Origin: Candidatus Bathyarchaeia archaeon | GTDB lineage: Archaea > Thermoproteota > Bathyarchaeia > 40CM-2-53-6 > CALIRQ01 | Reading direction: 5' to 3' | Length of the DNA: 47,899 nt | Assembly (NCBI GenBank): GCA_038843675.1 | Contig: JAWBRV010000009.1 | Location: forward strand, 1-47,899 | In this document: in pieces, positions 25,155 to 32,318 of the stretch | Layout: each line of letters begins with the position of its first letter | Numbering within the stretch: position 1 is the stretch's first letter | Notes under the pieces: model-generated | What the model saw: only the letters and a program-made list of their open reading frames with translations | Databases searched by the model: none | Told to the model about the DNA's origin: nothing | Program-made: the position numbers and the translations under genes

Positions 25155-26639
25155 TTATGATCCGCTCCCGTATATCTCCGATTCCAAGTAGCCGTGGAAC
25201 CTGCTTATCACTTCAGGCGGCGGGGGCTTCGTCGCGTAGCTCACCGCGACGAAGGCGATCGCGCTGGCCATGAGGGCCCAAACGCCCGGCACAACGCCAG
25301 CCACGCCGAACGGCCTCGTATAGACAAACATGGTAAGGGCCAAGACCACGAGCCCGCTCAAGAGGCCCGCTATGGCGCCCCATTTGGTGGCCCTAGGCCA
25401 GAAGAGGGCCCCGATGAGGAGCGGGATCAGCATTAGGAACGAGCTGAGGCTCATGGCCACTATCATGACTATCATGCTCGGGAATAGGACCGCTAGGATG
25501 ACCGAGAGGAAGCCAAAGATCGCGACCAAAGCCCTGCTGAGGATCACCATAGATCTCTCGGAGGCTTTCGGGCTCAGGAACCTCTGGTAGATGTCCCTAG
25601 TGAATATAGAGCTGCAGGCGTGAAGCTGCGAATCGGCCGTCGACATGGCGGCAGCCATTCCGCCCGCGAAGACGAGCCCCACGAGCCACGGGGGCGCATA
25701 TTTGACCATCATCTCCGGCAGGATATTATCGGGCTGCTTCAGGCCCGGCATTACCAAAGAACCGGTCCAAGCTATCATGAAGCATGGCAGGTACCACCAT
25801 ATATAGTATATGGGCGAGAGCACGGCCGTCCATTTGAGGATCTTGGGGCTTTTAGCCACGTAATACCTGATCCACATGGGCGGGTAAAGGGATATCCCGG
25901 CCAGCCCCAAGAAGAGGGACATATAGGCCGGCCATCCTGCCTCCGAGAACAGCAAGAGGCTGGGCTTCGTTTCCTCGATCCTTTTCACGATATACGCGGG
26001 ATCGATTGTCCCCAAGGCCACTTGCGAAATGTATAGGCCCGCGATCCATATGGCTATGAAGCCCCATATGCCTTGGAAGACGTCCGTCCAAGCGACTGAC
26101 CTTATGCCGCCCAAGAGGCTATAGATGATCACGATGGCCAGTAGGAATAGCGTGCCCCACATATACGGTATCCTACCGCCTGTGCCGGCCTCGAGGAGAT
26201 AACCCGAAGCCATCATCTGGGTTTGGATATAGGGCACGAGGAATATCAAGCTCAGGATGGCCACGAGGGCCCTCACCAGATCGCTCCCATAGAAATCTGC
26301 CAAGAGATCGGAGGGGGTTAGATAACCGTACTTCCTACCCAGCAACCAGCACCTGTAGCCGAAGATATACATGAATAGCGGGCTGAATACGCAGGATATG
26401 AAGGTGGCGAAGAAGCTAACGCCCCTCGAATAGATCCAGCCCGGCGCTCCTAGGAACGCAAAGGAGCTCATGAAGGTGGCCGTATAGGTGAAATATAGGA
26501 CGATGAAACCCATCTGGCGGCCGCCGACTATGAAGTCCTCCAGATTGATCTTGCCGATCCTCCAGCCTTGGAATCCCAGCAAGAGGCAGAGGATCGAATA
26601 GCCAATTATTATGCTCAATACGACGATCCAAGGCTCCAT
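25155..26639 (-). CDS. Sodium:solute symporter family protein
   Basis: A 494-aa SSS-family secondary transporter with about 13 membrane helices. Family markers: the N-terminal DFIVGGRQMGF, the GGIRSVAWTDVFQG block, and GGMAAAMSTADSQLHACSS followed by DIYQRF. The solute cannot be told; relatives carry monocarboxylates, pantothenate or proline. It is preceded 6 bp upstream by a small two-helix protein, as is common for this subgroup. Confidence 0.92.
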   Translation of the reverse strand: MEPWIVVLSIIIGYSILCLLLGFQGWRIGKINLEDFIVGGRQMGFIVLYFTYTATFMSSFAFLGAPGWIYSRGVSFFATFISCVFSPLFMYIFGYRCWLLGRKYGYLTPSDLLADFYGSDLVRALVAILSLIFLVPYIQTQMMASGYLLEAGTGGRIPYMWGTLFLLAIVIIYSLLGGIRSVAWTDVFQGIWGFIAIWIAGLYISQVALGTIDPAYIVKRIEETKPSLLLFSEAGWPAYMSLFLGLAGISLYPPMWIRYYVAKSPKILKWTAVLSPIYYIWWYLPCFMIAWTGSLVMPGLKQPDNILPEMMVKYAPPWLVGLVFAGGMAAAMSTADSQLHACSSIFTRDIYQRFLSPKASERSMVILSRALVAIFGFLSVILAVLFPSMIVMIVAMSLSSFLMLIPLLIGALFWPRATKWGAIAGLLSGLVVLALTMFVYTRPFGVAGVVPGVWALMASAIAFVAVSYATKPPPPEVISRFHGYLESEIYGSGS

Positions 26640-26645
26640 TACCTT

Positions 26646-26870
26646 CTACCTCCATATCCTCCAAGCTATGAGCATCTCGATGGCGATTATCGCGTTGAAC
26701 CAGAACCAAAGCCAAAAGAAGTTGAACGGATATCCGAGGATGTGCGGCTCAAGGCGATTGGCCCAAGCAACGACGGGCCAGCAGACCATAGCGAACGCGA
26801 TCGCCCATGAAATCATCGCGATCCTATCCTTGGCTCGCTTGGGGATGAACCATGGACATGTCTTGGCCAA
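26646..26870 (-). CDS. DUF3311-like small membrane partner of the symporter
   Basis: A 74-aa protein with two hydrophobic helices (residues about 17-35 and 48-70). The aromatic-rich second helix (FNFFWLWFWFN) followed by a short basic end is typical of the small subunits encoded next to SSS transporters. TTG start at 26870. The role is inferred from context: assembly or stability of the symporter. Confidence 0.75.
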   Translation of the reverse strand: MAKTCPWFIPKRAKDRIAMISWAIAFAMVCWPVVAWANRLEPHILGYPFNFFWLWFWFNAIIAIEMLIAWRIWR

Positions 26871-26909
26871 GCTCCATTCCCCACCTATTTCCCACCGATT
26901 CCCCGGGCC

Positions 26910-27914
26910 TTAGATATAAACCTTCCCCCGCCTTCCCTTCCATTTAACCCTCAATTCCTCGATTAGCCACTCATCCGCCTTAACGATGGAGATCTCCCCG
27001 CGCTCCCCATCCCAGTAGGCCACAGGGACCTCCTCCAACTTGCAATCCGAGTATCTGGCTGTCAGGGAGGCGGCGATCCTTATGGCCCCCTCCGAAACCT
27101 CCCCAGATAACAGAGTCGTCGGGCTGCCCCATCCGATGACCTCTAGAAGGACCTCGCCTGGGCCTTTAAGCCTCTTGATGGCCTCGTTCTCCTCCTCGTT
27201 CCTCCCAACGATTATCTTGCTCCCCCCATATCTGAAATGCCTTCCGACCTTGAGCTTCTCGAGTTCCCGCTCCGAGAGCTCGCCGCCGTGCTCCAACAAA
27301 TCCAATAACTTGGCTGAGAAGCCTCTATCGGTCAATAGGCAACCGCCGGCCGGCGTCAGGTAGCTGGTTATGCCGAGCTCCTTGGCCATCCGAATCTGGT
27401 CCTTTCGAGACCGGCCCCTGAGCGCCAATAAGCCATCCCTCTTCACCCAACCCATCCTCTCGGCCAAGGTTTCGCCGAGGAGTTTGGCGGAGAGCGGCCT
27501 CAGCAGGAGGCCCTCCAAACCAGATTCCCTCTCGATGATCCCCAAGGCCCATGAGTTTTGGGACATGGGCCTCTCGCCGAGGACCTCGCCCGTGAATACA
27601 AACCCGGCCCCTGATTCCACCATTAGCTCCTTGGCCCTCTTGAGCATGAGGATCTTACAATCTATGCAAGGGTTCATGGCTGCCCCATAGCCATACCTCG
27701 GGTTCGCAACGACATCCAAGTATTCCCGGCCGAGCTTGACGATCCGCAGTGGGAAGCCCAAGAGCTCGGAGATCCTCTTGGCCGAGGTCTCCACCTTGGC
27801 GCTCGAGAAGGGGGTTAAGAAGTGAATGCCGATGACCTCGATCCCCATATCCATCATTATCTTTGCGGCAAGCGCGCTATCCAAGCCACCCGAGATCAAT
27901 CCAATGGCCTTCAA
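26910..27914 (-). CDS. PP-loop ATPase, tRNA thiouridylase-like
   Basis: A 334-aa adenylating enzyme. The PP-loop is SGGLDSALAAK at residues about 8-18. NPCIDCKILMLKRAKELM gives a CxxC at about 82-85. A second conserved cysteine occurs in TPAGGCLLTD near residue 200. The Cys pair and PP-loop fit MnmA/ThiI-like tRNA sulfur transfer; the C-terminal domain is different from MnmA. It may thiolate tRNA, but the base is unknown. A TTG start at 27914 with a TATA box (AAATATATC on the minus strand, 27947-27957) gives a short leader. Confidence 0.75.
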   Translation of the reverse strand: MKAIGLISGGLDSALAAKIMMDMGIEVIGIHFLTPFSSAKVETSAKRISELLGFPLRIVKLGREYLDVVANPRYGYGAAMNPCIDCKILMLKRAKELMVESGAGFVFTGEVLGERPMSQNSWALGIIERESGLEGLLLRPLSAKLLGETLAERMGWVKRDGLLALRGRSRKDQIRMAKELGITSYLTPAGGCLLTDRGFSAKLLDLLEHGGELSERELEKLKVGRHFRYGGSKIIVGRNEEENEAIKRLKGPGEVLLEVIGWGSPTTLLSGEVSEGAIRIAASLTARYSDCKLEEVPVAYWDGERGEISIVKADEWLIEELRVKWKGRRGKVYI

Positions 27915-28001
27915 GCCGAATCGGCCTCGATGGTCATTAATTCACAATGATATATTTAGGCGAATCCCCCATCGAAGGGATCATTGTCCTCTTCGGGGCC
28001 G

Positions 28002-28301
28002 CTATCCCTTCAACAACAGAAGGGATGCAAAGGCGGAGAGGAGGCCCAAGAGGGCTGCGAAAACGCCTACCAAAAGCCATGACAACCACGCCGGGAGGAG
28101 GGCTTCAAGATACTTGGCCATGCCCATGCAAATGAAGGCGATCCCGAGCGCTAGGATCAATGCGCCGAAGATCCCAAGGGAAAGCGTCCTCAGTATCCTG
28201 GAAAGGCTCCTCCTACCCCACTCCCCCATGGCCCTCTGGGCCTCCTTGAGGGCCAATTCAATGAGAATATCGATTATGGTGGAGAATATGCTCCTCGCCA
28301 A
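28002..28301 (-). CDS. Small membrane protein, two or three helices (last gene of unit)
   Basis: A 99-aa unknown protein. An amphipathic N-terminus with IIDILIELALKEAQRAMGEWGRR precedes two hydrophobic hairpin helices at about residues 40-63 and 69-97. This layout recalls holin-like/DUF1469-type phage-holin-superfamily proteins, but similarity is only in shape. TTG start at 28301, 7 bp after the previous gene's stop. Function unknown. Confidence 0.65.
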   Translation of the reverse strand: MARSIFSTIIDILIELALKEAQRAMGEWGRRSLSRILRTLSLGIFGALILALGIAFICMGMAKYLEALLPAWLSWLLVGVFAALLGLLSAFASLLLLKG

Positions 28302-28308
28302 CTACCGC

Positions 28309-28524
28309 TTACTCCTTGGATCTAGATAGTATGGCGCCTAGGGCGAACCCAATCAAGAAGGCGATCCCAATGGCCATGAGCGCCTTGTCCTCGATCAATT
28401 CCTTTCTCCTCTCCCTGAGCTCCTCCAACCTCTTCCTCAACTCTTCAAGGCCCTTTTCGATCCTATCCTTTATCTCCCTTTTCAACTCCTCCGACAAAAC
28501 CTCCCTTCCTCCCTCTTTAGACAT
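28309..28524 (-). CDS. Coiled-coil protein with C-terminal membrane anchor (YtxH/DUF883-like)
   Basis: A 71-aa protein. Residues 8-46 are a highly charged helix (LKREIKDRIEKGLEELRKRL, then ELRERRKELIED) expected to form a coiled coil. Residues about 47-66 are one hydrophobic helix (MAIGIAFLIGFALGAILS). This is the architecture of YtxH or DUF883/ElaB-type membrane-anchored proteins. ATG at 28524. It sits between two membrane-protein genes on the same strand. Confidence 0.75.
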   Translation of the reverse strand: MSKEGGREVLSEELKREIKDRIEKGLEELRKRLEELRERRKELIEDKALMAIGIAFLIGFALGAILSRSKE

Positions 28525-28553
28525 TGAGCACCAATTAAGACCGCAGCGGCGGC

Positions 28554-29297
28554 CTAATAAAACTTACCGGCTTTGGGGGCGATCCTCCTGAGGATCGCCG
28601 TCGAGGCGAAGAACATAGCCAAGAAGATCGCTCCAACTATCCAAGCATCCGGTATCGCCATGAAGAGGCCTTTGTAGAGGGCCAGCGAAACGGCAGCAGC
28701 CGCCATCAACCCAATTGCCGCACCCCTGAGGGCCGTCCGGGCGCTGATGCCCAGCAGGAAGGCCAGCATGGCGGAAACCCACCAACCTATGAAGAAGGAG
28801 CTCATGGCCATCACCCCGATCGCCCGCAACCCATTGGCGCGTCTCGAGAAGAGGGCAAGGCTGGATTCATATCTCTTCATAATGGCCGAGAGATACGGCG
28901 CCAGCCTAGAGTATCCGCTTAACGAGGACAGGATCCTCAAGGTAGCATAAAGCATAAAGGAATGCAACAAAACGACCGATGCGCATGAGGCCTCGGCCGG
29001 GATCCCGAGCGAATTGCCGTAGACTATGGCCAGAGGAAAGCCGCCAATTAGGGATATGAGAATGAACTGCGAGATTCTAGCGCTCAAAATGGCCCCGATC
29101 AATAGGCCAGCAAGCAGCGAAACCCCAACGCTCAGGAAGGGATAGCGGCTCACGAACCCCTTGAAGAGCTCTATCTCGCTGGAGAAGCCCTCTTCAACCT
29201 TACGCCTTAGGATTATGAATGCCCTTGCCCTGGCGCCCAGCCTCCCGATTATGCCCGATACGAGCCCACTAGATTTGACCACATCGAATCCCACCAA
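28554..29297 (-). CDS. Polytopic membrane protein of unknown function
   Basis: A 247-aa protein with about six hydrophobic segments: residues near 53-73, 75-95, 100-125, 155-180, 185-215 and 218-238. The N-terminal 50 residues are amphipathic and charged. No catalytic motif is recognised. A distant likeness to small multidrug-export-type proteins was considered but is not supported by a signature. A TTG at 29297 or a GTG at 29294 can be the start. It begins 9 bp after the 57-aa gene. Confidence 0.65.
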   Translation of the reverse strand: MVGFDVVKSSGLVSGIIGRLGARARAFIILRRKVEEGFSSEIELFKGFVSRYPFLSVGVSLLAGLLIGAILSARISQFILISLIGGFPLAIVYGNSLGIPAEASCASVVLLHSFMLYATLRILSSLSGYSRLAPYLSAIMKRYESSLALFSRRANGLRAIGVMAMSSFFIGWWVSAMLAFLLGISARTALRGAAIGLMAAAAVSLALYKGLFMAIPDAWIVGAIFLAMFFASTAILRRIAPKAGKFY

Positions 29298-29306
29298 AGG
29301 GCCGGG

Positions 29307-29480
29307 TCATTTCCTAGATGTCGCGAGCCCAAGGCCAAGGCCCAATGCGAAGAACGCCACCATGGCGATGAGGGGCATCGATTCCGCCTCATCCTCCAGC
29401 TCATCGATGAGCGCCCGAAGGCCCTTTCGCTTCGGATGCAATATTTGCTCTATCTCCTCATCCCTATAGGCTTCCCCCAT
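29307..29480 (-). CDS. 57-residue tail-anchored small membrane protein
   Basis: Not a gene most callers would keep. ATG at 29480, TGA at 29307-29309. The first 34 residues are charged (EEIEQILHPKRKGLRALIDE), and residues 35-53 are one hydrophobic helix (MPLIAMVAFFALGLGLGLA) before SRK. It starts 11 bp after the UPF0280 stop, with a GGTGG ribosome-like stretch upstream, and ends 9 bp before the next gene. The tight spacing on both sides is the main support. Confidence 0.65.
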   Translation of the reverse strand: MGEAYRDEEIEQILHPKRKGLRALIDELEDEAESMPLIAMVAFFALGLGLGLATSRK

Positions 29481-29491
29481 GCGCTTCCACC

Positions 29492-30325
29492 CTATGGCGT
29501 CCCTATCGCGAGGAAGGATTTAAGAGTTCGTTCGATTTGGATCATATGAGCTTTTATATCCCCAAGCGCATCATCAAGCCCGGATTCCAAGGCCTTCCAA
29601 AGGTCCCCTTTGATGCGAACGAGCTCCGGGGGATGCCCCCGGAACCCAACGTGGCCGCCCATGAATATGTTAACGAACCTCAAACCCCCGATCGACCGAG
29701 AGAACTCAAGCCCCCTTTCGATGGCCTCCCGAGGACTTGTCCCTCTCACCTCATTGCATATGGCTGTGGCGGCAGCATCCGCCAGCGCAGCCGAGTCGGC
29801 CACTACCATAACGGCATCCGCTTGGCCGAAGCTGAGGGCATGACCAATCGTCGCAGAGCTCGTCGCCACTCCAATCGGGAACTCATCCGGGTGGAATCTA
29901 AAGCCTATCCCGGAGTCGGATCCCGAGCCCTCATAAAGGCCGATCACCAATGGGGCGATGGAGTTAGCGGCAACCTCTCCGCCGTTCTCGACCACGTTAA
30001 CAAATCCATCGCGCTTGAGCATCTCCTCAAGGGCCAGATCGGCCAAGGCGCCCGGAACGGCCGCCATCGGTCCCACGCCCGCCGCCTTGGCGGCACGTAT
30101 CGCGATCGCAGCCACCTTGGGCACGGGGCCCTCTACGTCGAGCGGATCGAGGGATTCCAAAAAGGCGGGCTTCGACCTCAAATAAGCCCTAAGGAGGGCC
30201 CTGTTCTCGATAACGGAGGCCAAGGCGGCTCCTATACCGAGTGGGGAATCGCTGATCAGAAGGAGCTTAGACTCTCCTATGATCCTTCGAACCCTTAGGA
30301 GGCTTGGTAGTCCGGCCGGGCTCAA
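29492..30325 (-). CDS. UPF0280 (COG2122) ApbE-like protein, homocysteine synthesis
   Basis: A 277-aa protein of the archaeal UPF0280 family, distantly related to the flavin transferase ApbE. Seen: GVGPMAAVPGALADLALEEM, VVENGGEVAAN, GIGVATSS-like GVATSSATIGHAL, and DAVMVVADSAALADAAATAICN. Family knowledge: the COG2122 protein is linked to sulfide handling for homocysteine and cysteine synthesis in Methanosarcina. The TTG at 30325 overlaps the stop of the ferredoxin gene as TTGA. The longer frame (to 30382) is antisense-free but reads through ferredoxin codons and has no family likeness. Confidence 0.85.
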   Translation of the reverse strand: MSPAGLPSLLRVRRIIGESKLLLISDSPLGIGAALASVIENRALLRAYLRSKPAFLESLDPLDVEGPVPKVAAIAIRAAKAAGVGPMAAVPGALADLALEEMLKRDGFVNVVENGGEVAANSIAPLVIGLYEGSGSDSGIGFRFHPDEFPIGVATSSATIGHALSFGQADAVMVVADSAALADAAATAICNEVRGTSPREAIERGLEFSRSIGGLRFVNIFMGGHVGFRGHPPELVRIKGDLWKALESGLDDALGDIKAHMIQIERTLKSFLAIGTP

Positions 30326-30711
30326 ATGGCCCTTATGGCCCTCATGGGGCAGGCGTTCACGCATATCAGGCATCGCACGCATCTATCCTGATCTATCCGT
30401 ATATTCCTCCAACTCTCCATCTCTATCGCCCGAACTGGGCATGGGGAGACGCAGGCACCACAATAGACGCATTTCCCCTCATCCAACTCGATGGCCGGGG
30501 CGATTCTCTCCACCTTAACGCCCCTATCCCCCAAGAACTTCATGACCTCTTCCAGTTCACCCCCTTGAAGCGGGACGTCCACGATCATAGTCCCCCTATC
30601 GCCGGAGATCTTCGCCTCTATTATGTTGACCTCCAAGCCCTTGGCCAAGATCAGCTTGGAGAGTATCGGCTCCCCAACGTTCTCCGGGGTATACGTCAGC
30701 CTCAGCTTCAT
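30322..30711 (-). CDS. NIL domain-di-[4Fe-4S] ferredoxin, homocysteine synthesis
   Basis: A 129-aa protein. Residues 1-75 are a NIL domain (KLRLTYTPENVGEPILSKLI). The C-terminal half has two clusters, CVYCGACVSPCP and CVRCLICVNACP, each C-x2-C-x2-C-x3-C-P. Family knowledge: this NIL-ferredoxin (MA1822-like) works with a DUF39 protein to form homocysteine from aspartate semialdehyde and sulfide, probably by electron transfer. It overlaps the DUF39 gene by 4 bp at the start and the UPF0280 gene at the end. Confidence 0.92.
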   Translation of the reverse strand: MKLRLTYTPENVGEPILSKLILAKGLEVNIIEAKISGDRGTMIVDVPLQGGELEEVMKFLGDRGVKVERIAPAIELDEGKCVYCGACVSPCPVRAIEMESWRNIRIDQDRCVRCLICVNACPMRAIRAI

Positions 30712-32243
30712 TTGGAATATCCCCCCCTCACCAGTTTGGCGAGGTCGTCGGTGGTTATCAGGCCCACCACCAAGCCCCTAGGATCGATGACCGGCATGCC
30801 CGATATACCGAACTTTGAGAACCTCTTTGCAACCACCTCGATCGGCTCATCCTCCATTGCCGTTTTCACATCCCTCGTCATTACCCTTCCTAGCTCATTC
30901 TCCCCCTTGGCCAAGGCCTTCGCTATATCCCAAGAGGTTATGATGCCCTCGAGCCTCCCGAGATCGTCAACTATGGGAAGATGATCGACGCCGCCATCCA
31001 CCATTATCCTCGCGGCCTCGCTGAGACTTTGAATCGCCTTGGCGGTTTTGAAATCCCTCCGCATCAAATCTCTCACCCTCGGCACCGCCTCGATCAGCCT
31101 CATGGGCTTGAAGGGGCGCTCGTTCGGCAGGAGCTCGGCCGGCCTAGAGAGGAGGAACTCGCCCCTCTCGATCTTGAGCTTCAGCTCCTCCGCTATCTCG
31201 AGGGCGTATCCATAGCTGGAGAGCGAGGAGGCTGGCACGTCCTTTCCCCCCACCTCCACTTCACCGGACTTGAGCTCCGCATAGGAGACCTTCCGGAGCA
31301 CGGGCCTCGCCCTCGAGGGTACGCCGTAGTCGACCAGATCCGTGAATATTTCCTCGTCGGAGAGGGCCGCGGACCTAGCGACCCTTTCGTTTATGATCGG
31401 TATGGGAATTCCAACGCCCACGTAGAGCGTGCTCCCATATCTATGGTAAGTGGCCCCCCTGAGGTATTTGGGGCTCATGTCCTTCAGATCGCCCTTAACC
31501 ATGAGCGTCCCAAGCCTCCCCTCCGGGTTATGCTGGGTCCCCTCCCCTACGACATAGCCAATCCCACCCCCCAAGAATATCCTAGTGCCGATTCCGATCG
31601 TCTCGAAGCCATAATCCTTGTAAAGCGGGCTTAGCTGCCCTGATCCGGAATATGTGACGTTGCCGAAGTTCGGCAAGAGAGTCCCCATATACGTGAACAG
31701 GATCTCATCGGTGCTATTGGTGGCAGCGTTATACCTTTCGTAGGCGTTCCTCGGGTTCACCAAGATGGCTTGATTGATGTCGCCCAAGCTGATGTAGGTA
31801 TCTACGGATTTCCTAGGGTAGCAATCGGTCCCATAACCCTCCGCCCGCAGATGGACCTCCTTCCCTCTCACCAAATCCTCGATCACATGTCCCCCGCCAT
31901 ACTCTATGCCCCTATCCTCGCTGGGCGACGTAGCGCCCAAGTAAACGTCCACCGCGGCCAAGCCGGCATAGGCCGGAACCTCATTTAGCCAGCACCGCTT
32001 CATCTTTATCGGGGGATCAGCGTGGCCGAAGTTCAGGAAGACGCCGGAGCTACACATGGCCCCGAACGTCCCGGTCGTTACGACGTCCACCTCCTTGGCG
32101 GCCTTCTCAATCCCAACAGATTTGGCGAACTCCGTGAACTCGTCGGCCCTCATCACGATGGCGTCCCCTCTGCGGATCCTCTCGTTTATCTCCTCGTAGG
32201 TCCTTATCTCCTCCTTTCCCCTTAACGTCGACAAGGGAGGCAC
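30708..32243 (-). CDS. Homocysteine biosynthesis protein (DUF39 with two CBS domains)
   Basis: A 511-aa protein. Residues about 10-370 are the DUF39 (COG1900) domain, with candidate catalytic or persulfide cysteines C64 in GAMCSSGVF and C141 in GYGTDCYPR, plus C84. Glycine-rich blocks such as FLGGGIGYVVGEGTQHN are typical. Residues about 385-505 hold two CBS domains (LPIVDDLGRLEGIITSWDIA; MPVIDPRGLVVGLITTDDLA), which usually bind adenosyl ligands and could give SAM or AMP control. GTG start at 32243 with a TATA box at 32270-32278. Known relatives (MA1821) make homocysteine. Confidence 0.93.
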   Translation of the reverse strand: MPPLSTLRGKEEIRTYEEINERIRRGDAIVMRADEFTEFAKSVGIEKAAKEVDVVTTGTFGAMCSSGVFLNFGHADPPIKMKRCWLNEVPAYAGLAAVDVYLGATSPSEDRGIEYGGGHVIEDLVRGKEVHLRAEGYGTDCYPRKSVDTYISLGDINQAILVNPRNAYERYNAATNSTDEILFTYMGTLLPNFGNVTYSGSGQLSPLYKDYGFETIGIGTRIFLGGGIGYVVGEGTQHNPEGRLGTLMVKGDLKDMSPKYLRGATYHRYGSTLYVGVGIPIPIINERVARSAALSDEEIFTDLVDYGVPSRARPVLRKVSYAELKSGEVEVGGKDVPASSLSSYGYALEIAEELKLKIERGEFLLSRPAELLPNERPFKPMRLIEAVPRVRDLMRRDFKTAKAIQSLSEAARIMVDGGVDHLPIVDDLGRLEGIITSWDIAKALAKGENELGRVMTRDVKTAMEDEPIEVVAKRFSKFGISGMPVIDPRGLVVGLITTDDLAKLVRGGYSK

Positions 32244-32269
32244 CTTTGGCCAAGGGCTATATTCTGATC

Positions 32270-32278
32270 TTAATATAT
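32270..32278 (-). promoter_or_regulatory. TATA box of the homocysteine operon
   Basis: The minus strand reads AATATATTA. A transcription start about 25 bases downstream is close to the GTG at 32243, so the message is nearly leaderless. The gene for a tandem-HTH regulator ends just 40 bases upstream. Confidence 0.55.
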
Positions 32279-32318
32279 TATTGGACGTTTTATTCCTTTT
32301 AGAATAAGACCTTTGAGG

